Shown: in pieces, positions 27,301 through 35,766 of the stretch
Numbering within the stretch: position 1 is the stretch's first letter
How the letters are laid out: every line of letters begins with the position of its first letter
Assembly (NCBI RefSeq): GCF_024714495.1
Contig: NZ_JAMZMJ010000002.1
Coordinates: 496,001-560,000, forward strand
Direction: 5' to 3'
DNA: 64,000 bases
Source: Marinoscillum pacificum
Lineage (GTDB): Bacteria; Bacteroidota; Bacteroidia; Cytophagales; Cyclobacteriaceae
Program-made: the position numbers and the translations under genes
The notes under the pieces: generated by a model
Told to the model about the DNA's origin: nothing
What the model saw: only the letters and a program-made list of their open reading frames with translations
The model's database searches: none

Positions 27301-28014
27301 TACTCTGCACTGATGGTAATGAAACACAATTTCCCTCAAGAGATCATCAAAGAATTCTTGAAATACGAATTGAATTCTTACCTGATGGGAAGAACATTTG
27401 AACAGAAAAAAGAAATGCCACTTTACCAGGTAGAGGGACAGGGTTATATCCATTATCGAAAAGGATCTCTAGTGATGTATGCTCTTCAGGATTATATTGG
27501 AGAGGATAGCGTGAATGCTGCTTTGAAGCGATTCAATCAGGATTGGGCATTCAAAGATGCTCCATACCCTACTTCCAAGGATTTGCTCAAGTACTACAGA
27601 GCAGTCACTCCAGATAGTCTGCAATACATCATCAAAGACATGTTTGAGACAATTACTTTGTTTGAAAACAAAACTACTGAAGCTGAATATGAAGAAATCT
27701 CAGATTCAGAGTACGTTGTGGACTTGACGGTGAGCACCATCAAATATCAAGCGGATAGTCTTGGAAATGAAGAAGAGCAAGTCCTAAAAGACTGGATAGA
27801 CATTGGAGTCTTCACGGAAGACAGCAAAGGAAAAGACAGTTTGATTTACCTGCAGAAGCATAAGATAACCCAGGAAGAAAATAAATTCGCGTTAACAGTT
27901 GGAGCCAAACCAACCAAAGCTGGAATCGACCCAATCAATAAATTGATTGATCGAAATCCACAGGACAACACGAAAACGGTTGACGAGAAAGAGGAAGAAA
28001 AACCAGAATCATAA
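24391..28014 (+). CDS. ABC-2 permease fused to an M1-type zinc metallopeptidase
   Basis: 1207 residues in one frame. Residues about 1-260 and 315-590 hold two blocks of ABC-2-type membrane segments joined by a Lys-rich cytoplasmic linker (KTKKKAKKMARED). The last transmembrane segment is followed by an extracytoplasmic part of about 600 residues. The second half of that part is an M1 aminopeptidase-like domain: HEVAHQWWGH has zinc ligands His942 and His946 and catalytic Glu943, and the likely third ligand is Glu966 in LSETLSQY. Two things are odd. The gap between the second His and the Glu is one residue longer than the standard HExxH-x18-E, and the substrate motif GxMEN is replaced by FANTVPFSEGIGF. 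Similar permease-peptidase fusions exist in Bacteroidota, but I know of no established substrate. A terminator follows. Confidence 0.9.
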   Translation: MLEFIRFELSYRLNRPATYIYLILMILMGFLAGGTDIVRAGGSGGKVMENAPIVITQLMVAMMIFGTFITSAVMGVPVLRDFEHKTDSMIFTTPTNKFQYLTGKFIGSFITTLIITAGLVIGMIVGQTGDWSWMDNADRLMPFDIMAYINPYLVFVLPNLFFFSAIFFLGGALGKRMVVVYAQGIILFMGYLVAQTFIAQLDNQGTAAILDPFGFGALQVTTQYWTVAEQNTLYMPFSGYILSNRLIWLAIGVACLIFLYIRFDFNLTGNASSKTKKKAKKMAREDKEEILSPVVNQLFGLSAQITQLKSLSIFYFKWIIKQLPFIFIALAGVAFVFIIAFVGAEGSYGIELYMTSSRVTQFIGIFNLFFIIIIVFYTGEVVWKERDVKMNLIYDALPYPNYISMASKFLGMVLMSISLMLLLMFCGIIIQLISGYPEIDWSLYFTELFIDTLGTMILYLMLGLFIQAVVNHKFIGFGLMFIFYISMIVMSELGIEHTMFYFGRTGLGGYSEMNNFGHYFQPFSWLNVYWFGFAVILYSVAILFTVRGIDSNFFIRLKLGKQRVNGQVIMVIVFALIVFAGSGGYIYYNTNVLNEYQNSDDGKAERAKYERTLKQYETLVQPKIIGTKLDVDIFPKNRDFKASGYFLLKNKSNDTIPAIHIQNAADDQVSTVLSFDKGVTEDTTNNEFGYVIYTLDQPMYPGDTIKMNIDVSFTTVGFKEGGSNTDIVYNGTFFNNTQYFPSIGYNDAAELSSDDDRKEQKLEPKERMMETDDPRGIAQSLFGDDADKITFEIVVSTDSSQIAIAPGYLQKKWNEGDRVYYHYKMDTPMVNFYSMISADYTVIKDTWQPPVDSLPEVALEIYYNKGHEYNTDKMMRGMKEALTYYTNNFSPYQFRQLRIMEFPKYRSFAQSFANTVPFSEGIGFIQNIKTDDVDLPFYVTAHEVAHQWWGHQVTEAGVKGNAMLSETLSQYSALMVMKHNFPQEIIKEFLKYELNSYLMGRTFEQKKEMPLYQVEGQGYIHYRKGSLVMYALQDYIGEDSVNAALKRFNQDWAFKDAPYPTSKDLLKYYRAVTPDSLQYIIKDMFETITLFENKTTEAEYEEISDSEYVVDLTVSTIKYQADSLGNEEEQVLKDWIDIGVFTEDSKGKDSLIYLQKHKITQEENKFALTVGAKPTKAGIDPINKLIDRNPQDNTKTVDEKEEEKPES

Positions 28015-28020
28015 AACAAA

Positions 28021-28048
28021 AAATCCCCAGCTGGTGAGCTGGGGATTT
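28021..28048. terminator. Bidirectional intrinsic terminator
   Basis: AAATCCCCAGCT (28021-28032) pairs perfectly with AGCTGGGGATTT (28037-28048) around a GGTG loop, with an A-rich left flank and T-rich right flank. It separates the convergent permease-peptidase gene and the secreted-protein gene at 28069. Confidence 0.9.
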
Positions 28049-28068
28049 TTTACAATCTTTAGAATAGC

Positions 28069-28779
28069 TTATTTAATACACTCTTGATCGTAAGTGTAAA
28101 CGTGCTCATTGAAGCTACCCCAATTATTCTTTTCAGCATTTAATACTGCTTCACAGTCTGACCAGAATTCGTCAAAATTCTTCTTGTACTTTTTCTTTTC
28201 GAACATTTCAGCAGGTTTATCACCTTTCTGAACAAAGTATGACTTAGCGATGCCACCAGCTACAGTAAAACCACCTACTCCAACAGAAGCAGTTTCTTTA
28301 GCAAACGGATCATGGTATACTTTCACACCACCACTAAATGAAGGGTTGAGCAACTGCATCAACATAGTCATCGTCTTTTTCTTTTTGATTTGAACCTCTG
28401 TTTGTTCAAAGTACGCTAAACCTTGATTTAATAAATCTCTGTTCAACTTTTCATTTGTCCACTTGTTAGCTTTATTGATAAATTCTGTCGCTTTTGACAA
28501 ATTATCCAAAGCATTTGGAGGCAAGTACATGAAGCTCACTTCTGACGGTTGAAGATCTCTCTCAACACCATCCACTTCTACTCGGATGAATTTGATCAAT
28601 CCTTTTTTTCTCTTGATCTTATCAATTTTACACACTAGCTCAGTTCCATCAGTTAGTGTCACAAAAGCATCCTTCTGGTGTGAAAACATGTTAGAAGGTG
28701 TCACAAATTCCTGTGACTTAGCCGAATAGGTTAGTAGCATTACCGCTGCTACAAAAGTTAATCGAATTACGTTTTTCAT
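28069..28779 (-). CDS. Secreted protein of unknown function
   Basis: 236 residues with a clear signal peptide (MKNVIRLTFVAAVMLLTYSAKSQ). The mature part begins with a small beta-rich segment (FVTLTDGTELVCKIDKIKRKKGLIKFIRVEVDG), which resembles an Sm-like or SH3-like barrel that many Bacteroidota secreted proteins carry. A helical Lys-rich stretch (VQIKKKKTMTM) and a Gly-rich stretch (SVGVGGFTVAGGIAK) follow, the latter long enough to insert in a membrane. It has a Cys near each end. No family is recognised. It is monocistronic, bounded by hairpins at 28021 and 28892. Confidence 0.7.
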   Translation of the reverse strand: MKNVIRLTFVAAVMLLTYSAKSQEFVTPSNMFSHQKDAFVTLTDGTELVCKIDKIKRKKGLIKFIRVEVDGVERDLQPSEVSFMYLPPNALDNLSKATEFINKANKWTNEKLNRDLLNQGLAYFEQTEVQIKKKKTMTMLMQLLNPSFSGGVKVYHDPFAKETASVGVGGFTVAGGIAKSYFVQKGDKPAEMFEKKKYKKNFDEFWSDCEAVLNAEKNNWGSFNEHVYTYDQECIK

Positions 28780-28891
28780 AAATTGGTTGTTATATCATTA
28801 ATCGGCTAATATCTGTTATTTATCGAAGAAAACAATTATTTCGTCGATGCAATTATTGATAAAAATTAAAACAGTAGCTCACTTAAATGTG

Positions 28892-28919
28892 AACGCCCTG
28901 GCTTAAAAGCCAAGGCGTT
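28892..28919. terminator. Probable terminator hairpin after the 2211-residue gene
   Basis: AACGCC-C-TGGCT pairs with AGCCA-A-GGCGTT around a short TAAA loop (one internal mismatch). It lies about 30 bases beyond the stop codon of the minus-strand gene at 28951. The T-run is only four bases on the plus strand and weak on the minus strand, so strength is uncertain. Confidence 0.55.
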
Positions 28920-28950
28920 TTCAACCACTAACCACGACATGTGGACTATG

Positions 28951-31900
28951 CTACTCCTTTACGAGCCTTTTGGTAATCAACTTATCTTCTTGCTCTATCA
29001 TCATAAAGTACACGCCATTTGGTAAGTCTGAAATATTCATAGACACCTTTGAATCATTCCAGTTTTTCTCGAATAATTCAGTCTGAATGATACGACCATC
29101 TGATGACAACAACGTCAGTTTTACAGCTCCTTTTTCTGAATCAATGCGAACGTACACTTTTCGTGAAGTTGGGTTTGGATATAGCCTCACTTCCTGCAAG
29201 ACAGGTGAATCATTTTCACTAAGTATGGAAGAAATCTCCAACTCAAACGTCTTTTCGTAAATACCATTCTTTGTATCTGTGGTTCTAATCCTCACATTTA
29301 AAAAAGAAGTCTCCAACTCGCTCACATCGGTATTGAGAATTAGTGATTGCCCATCAATGGTAAATAAGTCATTATCCTCAGACCCAACTCCTGAAGCAAG
29401 TGTATATGTGAATGAATTATCATCTGCGTCCTCTGTCGACAACACTCCTACTAAATCTCCTGAAGTAGACGCATATTGAATAATCTGATTATTCAATGAG
29501 ATAGACGTAGGTAATTGATTAGGTACTGTAGCTCGCTCAAACAACACCAATCCAACTAACTCCTCTGCAGGATAATCATCCAAATAGGACACATATACAC
29601 TATCAGCTACTCCAACTTGAATTTGCCTATCAGAACTTACTTCATCAGTAAACCCGAACGAACCAGTAAATATCCCTGAATTAGAACTTGTTTCCTGCAG
29701 CGTAAGGTTGATTCCATCACTATCACTGACTGAGCTAATTGTTACATCCTGAACTTCTCTCAAAGATGGGTTTTGGTTAACACCCCCATCTTTAAGTGTA
29801 ACGGTCACTTTCTTATCAAGTCCATTCACTTTAGTACTGCTAAAATTGAAAGACGCCCTGGAACTCTGTTCATCCGTCACGGTCACTGTATAAATCAATG
29901 AGTCCTTAGCCAGCGTTGGATCAGTAACTAGTACTTTGACCTGACTTACCCCTACCTGGCTACTGGTTGGAGTCCACGAAATCACTTCATTATTAATCGT
30001 CATCTCTTCTGGTGCAACAACTAATTGATAAGTCAAATTATCTCCATCTGCATCTGAAGCTTCAACCGTTTGAGTGTAGACATCACCAAGCCGAACATGG
30101 TCTAGAATGTTTGAAGTCATAATCTCAGGTTCGTTATTGTGAATAGTACTGATATAATCCAAGGAAATAATGTTGGACAGATTGGATCTCTCTTTTTCGG
30201 CATTCATAGCACTAACGGCAAACTGATAGGATTTGCCTGGATGTAAGTCCACAAACGTAAATGTCGTTTTACTACCTGAGTTATAGGATTGACTAGCTGA
30301 AGTCAACGCTTCACCTTCTTGTAGGTACACCAGGTACCGACTGGCACCTGCACTCGCTGACCAGCTCAAAGACACGTTATCATTGCTAACCACAGCCTCT
30401 TCCAATACAGGCACTTCAATCTGAGAAGCTTTATTGATCTGGATAGCTTCATCATAATAAGTTATAACCGGCGCATTGCTACCATCATCAATAATACCAT
30501 AGACATAATAAGTACCATTATCTACCTCAGATACATCCCAGGTTAATAAGTCAGATTCATCATCCTCAGAAATACCACCAGCGATCAGCACGCCATCAGC
30601 TCCTTGCTCATCCATATCATAGTAGAATGAAAGGGTGGCATCAGAATCTAAATCTTCATCTTCCCATCGAATATCTATTTCATTTGATTCACCATCATTT
30701 GTGACACTTTCAATAGTTAATGTTGGACCAAATTCAGCACCTGCAATATCCAACTCAAACTGACCTGTTCCTGCTATTTTCACTAGATAGTCTCCAGGAA
30801 TTGTGTTGGTCAATACGATGTGTGCCTGATTACGCTCATCAAACTCTGTGTACGCATAGCCCATCTCAAACGCATTTTCCTTAGTTACCTCCTGTCCTGT
30901 TGGCAACACCATGCTAAAAGTCGGCATATCATCTTCGCCTTCCACTCGAATGATCACAGCTTCCAGGCTATTGCTCAAACTGAATGGGAACTCCGTATTT
31001 TCAATATCCAATCGTCTTCCTTGAGGATTGATGTTGCTATTGATCACAATACTCTGACCTTCCAGATGATGTTTTTTTGCGGTTAGAAAATCATTCTCAA
31101 ATCTCATCGCATATGGAAGCTCTTCCATTGCGAATCGGGCTCCGTTTCTCGAACTGGCTTCATCATTCAAAATCGTGAATTCAGCCCCAAAAGTGATTGT
31201 TGGAGTTTCACCAATTAGAGTAATGGTAGCAGATATTTTTATTGGAACAGGAGGAATTACTGTCGCACCTGTAATACGCTCTTCATTGAAAGCCACACTC
31301 ACTTCAGCCAAAGTGATCGGCAAAAACTCATTGACAACTCCTCTGATAAAATCAGGAAAACCTTCCTGCATTTCAGGAATGGTGTAAGCCAGGCTTGCGT
31401 TTCCGGATATTTTCAATTGATCTCCAAACGGCATGACACTGATCCGAGCATTACCTTTGAATATTTCTAACAAAGAGAAAAACGCTTCCGCACTGATGGC
31501 AGTATTGTTTCCTTCAATACCTGCTTCTGCTATGTCCATACTAAACAACTGGAGGGTTCCTCCAGCCTTCATGGATACTCCAAAGGTGTATTCAAACCCT
31601 ACATTATTTAATCGAATAATTTTATTGATTCCGGGAGCCACTGGAACTATATCAACTCCCAGGGCGATGGCAAGCGGCGGTACTTGTAAACCTGTAATAG
31701 ATCCATTACCTCCAGCTAAAGCAAACCCAGTGGTACCAAGTGGCACTCCCGGGAGGGTTTCAATCTCTAGCGATACGCCATCCAGACCGCCTTTTTTCAT
31801 CACAATCTCCGCATTGATACTCAACTCAAAAGCTCCTGCCTCAGATGTAATGGATCCTGCACCTCTGAATTCATCCTTAAACGAATCAAACTCAAACTCG

Positions 31901-34900
31901 ACAGACTCAATATTGAATAGCTCGTAAACAGTCAGAGGACTGGAAATAGCGAATTTTCCAGAAACATACACTCCACTGTCTTTAGAGATGAAGAAATTAT
32001 CCATATTGAACCCTGCATCTGGACCAAATACTACCTCAGGAAGCGATAGTCCTCCACCAGCTCTTACACCTTCTGCATTAATTTTTAAATCATTCAGCTT
32101 AACCTCCAGGCCGATAATTTCAAAGAAACTCTCCCCTCTTGATTCATCTTCTGGGTTTAACATAAGCGTAGAATCTTCACCGTTGATGTGGTATTTAAAT
32201 CCACCTGTTCGGAGATTCACTATGCCATGTGCCATGTTTCCATTAGGCGGCACATCCGTCACATATACATTCCCATTCCCTTCTATAGTGGCATTTTCCA
32301 AATCTATATCCACTTCATCACCCAGCTGAAGGTCACCCACGTGTACATTTCCTATCAGTGTTTTTACTGCTCCTTCTCTACGGAAGTCATCGCCTACAAA
32401 AGTGAGTGCACCAATTGTTACAATCGGTGGCTCAACACCAATACCAGAAACAGGAAGTTTCTCATAATACACTTCATTTCTCGCATTGCGAAAAGCCAAA
32501 CGAATAGAATCTTGAATCAGACCAAGATCAACTGGACGAAATACCACATTGACCACTTGGGAGTCTCCAGGCGCTAACGTTAATGGAATGAACGATCCCT
32601 CAACTGTTGGAGCATCATACCCACTATACAAAACATGAAACAAAGCATCAGGATCTGGAAACTCAAAATCAAAATTTAAGTCCGCCTGACCTTCATTGGT
32701 CAAGACAAAAGGCAAAATATGCTCAAAACCATAGAAAGAACTATCGAAATCGAATGAAGACTGAGATAAAACAGGAACTGGCCCTAAACCCTCTGCCACG
32801 ATAGGCACCCTCGCATAATTTGTTGGTGAATTTTCTGAAGCAAAATCATCATTGGTTAATATGCTAAGTGTACCTTCAAATAATCCTCCAACAATCGGAG
32901 AAAAGAGGAATTCAATGGAGTCCACTTCTCCAGGAGCAATTGTCATAGGCAAACCAAAGGCATTAGACCCTCCACTGAAAGCACCACTGGATCCAACATC
33001 AAAACCTGCAGAAGTAAGAACCAGATCACGGTTGCCCTTGTTTTCAACTCCAAACTTAACTGTTTGCATTTGACCTACTTCTACACCACCTACTATCACC
33101 GTATCGTTAGCAACATAGAAATCAGGAGCCGTAAAACCAGCAGCTGTAAGTGTTGCGATTAGTGGTCCATTCACCACATTGCAATTCATGGTCAAAGTAG
33201 CCGTAGCACTTCCATCTCCATCCGGAGTAAAACCAATGAGAACAGCTGTAGTTTGCCCTGCTTCGAGAGTAAGAGGGAATCCTAAATCATTCACATAAAA
33301 CAAATCCGCATCTGCTCCAGTCAGTTCAAAGCCATATATCGTTGCTGGATCGTCCCCAAAGTTGGTAATCTCCTGAGCATACTCTACAGAATCTCCCTGG
33401 ATGGTTCGCCCAACATAAATACTGCTTGAAAAAGACAAAACGGGCTCTATTCCGTTTCCAGTCAAGGACACACTCATTTCTGACGGCACGTTGTTACTCA
33501 CTGTGGTCAAAGTGGCAGATCTTGATCCCTTAATAGCAGGATTCATATTGATTGGTATGCGAATTACGGTATCAGCCGGTATTACAATTGGGAATAATTC
33601 TGCATCAATCGCAAAGTCACCACCAGCAGCACCTACAATGTTGATAGAAGAAATAACCAGATCACCATCTCCTTCATTCACTACTTTTAGCGAATCAACC
33701 ACTGTTTCTTCTATGGATACGCCTCCAAAATTGAGCGAATCTAAGGGCAAGTCAAATTCATTTGAGATATATGCAATCGGGTAGGTTACATCGGCCTGAA
33801 GGCTGACTGTTTTAAAATTAGGACCACTTACGATATTGACTGTAGCATATAAATCATTCAGACCAGTTGGCGCAAAACGGACTGTAATCGGCAACTCCTC
33901 ACCATCTCCAAGTACTACTGGAAAAGTAGGAAAGTCCACAAACTGAACCTCACCGCTTGTAGAAGAGCTGCTACCAAATGAAACCGAATGGATGGTTAGG
34001 TTTTCAGTTCCTGAATTGCTGATTATGAAAGTGGTGTCTGTAGCTTTTAACCTTTCGGCTTCCAATGAAATTAAGGATGTACTTGTATTTAGAATTGGAG
34101 GATAAACTGCATTGGCAACCAAATGTAGTGTATGCGGGCTGTTTTCAGCATTGGAAGTAATTGTTGCTACCGCATATTTCTCTCCTTTACCACGGACTCC
34201 TGGAAAGAATGAGATACCTCTTACACTACTGGCAGAAACCTCAAATGGAAAACCTCCGAAATACTCAAAACTGCTAGCATTTGGCCCCGAAAAAGTCAAT
34301 CCGGTAATGGTCACAGGAGCCCCACCAGTTGGCGACAATCCAAAATCCGCTACACTCTGACCATATTCAACATCCTTGTGCACATCTCCAAAATCTAAGG
34401 TATCCATGGATAGAGTCAATTCCCTGATCGCACCAAATGCAGTAAAATTGATCGCTTTATTGACATTGCCCAAAAGTGTAACCTGGCCATTGAGATTTTC
34501 ATGAACATCAGGAGAAACAGTTAAACTAACAGTAGTTGATTCACCTGTGGCTAGAGTAAATGGAAATGAGGTAGAGCTACTAAACACTGATTCATAATCA
34601 CCAAAATCAAACCCTGTAACTGTCAGGTCTGCGCTGATATTGTGATTGATAAATTCATTGGACACATCGAACGTAAGAGTACTGTCAGTATCAATTAAAA
34701 CATTTCCATAGGCCAAAGTCTCTGGACTAAATACCGGATTGGGAGCTTTTTCATAAAAAACAAGATGACTCTTGGAAGGTGAAACCTGTTTTGGGTCATC
34801 ATGCTCAATAACTAATTTTGCTGTTATAGATGTAATCCCAGGACCAGGAATACTAATAGGGTAAGTAGCCTCTACCTGAATATTCACGATAATGGAATCT

Positions 34901-35586
34901 CCAATACCAATTGACAGGGGTGTAGTATAATCTGAAACAAAGGTGTATTGCTCTGTGATATCTTCCAATGAAAGATCACTGATATTCAAATCGGTATTCC
35001 CCAAGTTCTTAATAATCGCCTGAATGGTATCAGGAGTTCCTACCGTCACCGCTAAAGCATCAAAAATGGTAGTTCCAGATGGCTGATTAAGAATAGTGAT
35101 CTCCATCTCCGGCCTAATAGCTACCTCGCTGATTGCTACTATAGGTAGTTCATAAGTACCATTTTGCTCTGTGACCACATTGAGTGTGGCTGTTTTACTT
35201 CCAGCAACCATAGGGCTAAAAACCAAAGAGACCATCATTTGATTATCAAATGACTCGGTTCCACCCAAAGTATAAGGAGGAGAGCCATAGTTTCCTCCTA
35301 AAAATGAAAAATCATCTGCGTTGGGTCCTGTTATCACAACCTCTGTAATGACAATAGCACTATCTGTGTCATTAATGATACTAAAGTATCCATAATCGGT
35401 CTCTTCGGTTTCAGCTTCAAGTGAGAATGATGACTGTGAGAATGATAATCCCTGAGATTGGGCATGCAATGACAAAGTGCACAAGAGCAAGGAAAGCAAA
35501 ACACACCTTCTTGCAAATAACGTTTTTGAAATACTCAAGAAATTTTGGATTATTAGATTAATAGCTGGCATAGTCTTAAATAACAT
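28951..35586 (-). CDS. Giant T9SS-secreted protein with tandem ASH-like domains
   Basis: 2211 residues. An N-terminal signal region (hydrophobic at about 29-41, ending LHAQSQG) is followed by about nine tandem ASH/HYDIN-like Ig domains ('choice-of-anchor D' type, each about 105-120 residues, to about 1085), with recurring patterns like LxFGxV and PLTLAPGDS. Residues about 1090-1500 form a beta-rich region I cannot assign. Later come an Asp-rich segment, a fibronectin III domain (SWSASAGASRYLVYL), two cadherin-like domains (ASDADGDNLTYQL; STEDADDNSFTYTL) and a T9SS type A sorting tail (RLYPNPTSRKVYV to the end). It is exported by the type IX system and anchored or released at the surface. The start at 35586 is the longest; an ATG at 35571 is also possible. 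It stands alone, divergent from a two-component system. Confidence 0.88.
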   Translation of the reverse strand: MLFKTMPAINLIIQNFLSISKTLFARRCVLLSLLLCTLSLHAQSQGLSFSQSSFSLEAETEETDYGYFSIINDTDSAIVITEVVITGPNADDFSFLGGNYGSPPYTLGGTESFDNQMMVSLVFSPMVAGSKTATLNVVTEQNGTYELPIVAISEVAIRPEMEITILNQPSGTTIFDALAVTVGTPDTIQAIIKNLGNTDLNISDLSLEDITEQYTFVSDYTTPLSIGIGDSIIVNIQVEATYPISIPGPGITSITAKLVIEHDDPKQVSPSKSHLVFYEKAPNPVFSPETLAYGNVLIDTDSTLTFDVSNEFINHNISADLTVTGFDFGDYESVFSSSTSFPFTLATGESTTVSLTVSPDVHENLNGQVTLLGNVNKAINFTAFGAIRELTLSMDTLDFGDVHKDVEYGQSVADFGLSPTGGAPVTITGLTFSGPNASSFEYFGGFPFEVSASSVRGISFFPGVRGKGEKYAVATITSNAENSPHTLHLVANAVYPPILNTSTSLISLEAERLKATDTTFIISNSGTENLTIHSVSFGSSSSTSGEVQFVDFPTFPVVLGDGEELPITVRFAPTGLNDLYATVNIVSGPNFKTVSLQADVTYPIAYISNEFDLPLDSLNFGGVSIEETVVDSLKVVNEGDGDLVISSINIVGAAGGDFAIDAELFPIVIPADTVIRIPINMNPAIKGSRSATLTTVSNNVPSEMSVSLTGNGIEPVLSFSSSIYVGRTIQGDSVEYAQEITNFGDDPATIYGFELTGADADLFYVNDLGFPLTLEAGQTTAVLIGFTPDGDGSATATLTMNCNVVNGPLIATLTAAGFTAPDFYVANDTVIVGGVEVGQMQTVKFGVENKGNRDLVLTSAGFDVGSSGAFSGGSNAFGLPMTIAPGEVDSIEFLFSPIVGGLFEGTLSILTNDDFASENSPTNYARVPIVAEGLGPVPVLSQSSFDFDSSFYGFEHILPFVLTNEGQADLNFDFEFPDPDALFHVLYSGYDAPTVEGSFIPLTLAPGDSQVVNVVFRPVDLGLIQDSIRLAFRNARNEVYYEKLPVSGIGVEPPIVTIGALTFVGDDFRREGAVKTLIGNVHVGDLQLGDEVDIDLENATIEGNGNVYVTDVPPNGNMAHGIVNLRTGGFKYHINGEDSTLMLNPEDESRGESFFEIIGLEVKLNDLKINAEGVRAGGGLSLPEVVFGPDAGFNMDNFFISKDSGVYVSGKFAISSPLTVYELFNIESVEFEFDSFKDEFRGAGSITSEAGAFELSINAEIVMKKGGLDGVSLEIETLPGVPLGTTGFALAGGNGSITGLQVPPLAIALGVDIVPVAPGINKIIRLNNVGFEYTFGVSMKAGGTLQLFSMDIAEAGIEGNNTAISAEAFFSLLEIFKGNARISVMPFGDQLKISGNASLAYTIPEMQEGFPDFIRGVVNEFLPITLAEVSVAFNEERITGATVIPPVPIKISATITLIGETPTITFGAEFTILNDEASSRNGARFAMEELPYAMRFENDFLTAKKHHLEGQSIVINSNINPQGRRLDIENTEFPFSLSNSLEAVIIRVEGEDDMPTFSMVLPTGQEVTKENAFEMGYAYTEFDERNQAHIVLTNTIPGDYLVKIAGTGQFELDIAGAEFGPTLTIESVTNDGESNEIDIRWEDEDLDSDATLSFYYDMDEQGADGVLIAGGISEDDESDLLTWDVSEVDNGTYYVYGIIDDGSNAPVITYYDEAIQINKASQIEVPVLEEAVVSNDNVSLSWSASAGASRYLVYLQEGEALTSASQSYNSGSKTTFTFVDLHPGKSYQFAVSAMNAEKERSNLSNIISLDYISTIHNNEPEIMTSNILDHVRLGDVYTQTVEASDADGDNLTYQLVVAPEEMTINNEVISWTPTSSQVGVSQVKVLVTDPTLAKDSLIYTVTVTDEQSSRASFNFSSTKVNGLDKKVTVTLKDGGVNQNPSLREVQDVTISSVSDSDGINLTLQETSSNSGIFTGSFGFTDEVSSDRQIQVGVADSVYVSYLDDYPAEELVGLVLFERATVPNQLPTSISLNNQIIQYASTSGDLVGVLSTEDADDNSFTYTLASGVGSEDNDLFTIDGQSLILNTDVSELETSFLNVRIRTTDTKNGIYEKTFELEISSILSENDSPVLQEVRLYPNPTSRKVYVRIDSEKGAVKLTLLSSDGRIIQTELFEKNWNDSKVSMNISDLPNGVYFMMIEQEDKLITKRLVKE

Positions 35587-35658
35587 TTTGATATCGGCTT
35601 TATGCTCGGATTATTGAAATGTAAAAAAAGCTATGAACAAGAACCTGAGGAATACGTG

Positions 35659-35687
35659 GTACTACGTAATTATATAAGAGGTAGTAC
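35659..35687. repeat. Inverted repeat upstream of the TPR kinase gene
   Basis: GTACTAC (35659-35665) and GTAGTAC (35681-35687) are inverted copies separated by 15 bases, and a further GGTAC lies at 35696-35700. The 180-bp spacer between the divergent 2211-residue gene and the kinase gene holds no other recognisable feature. A regulator site is possible. Confidence 0.35.
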
Positions 35688-35766
35688 AAAGAGATGGTAC
35701 AAACCGGTGACATAATCTTTCGATAACACTATTTTTAAACCTAAATTGAGTTCACCCTAACCTCCT

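Noticed and set aside
31433-31927. 164-codon open frame antisense to the giant T9SS protein
   Set aside because: It runs opposite to a long, well-supported gene with domain structure; its composition reflects the complementary strand and it has no signal peptide or motif.
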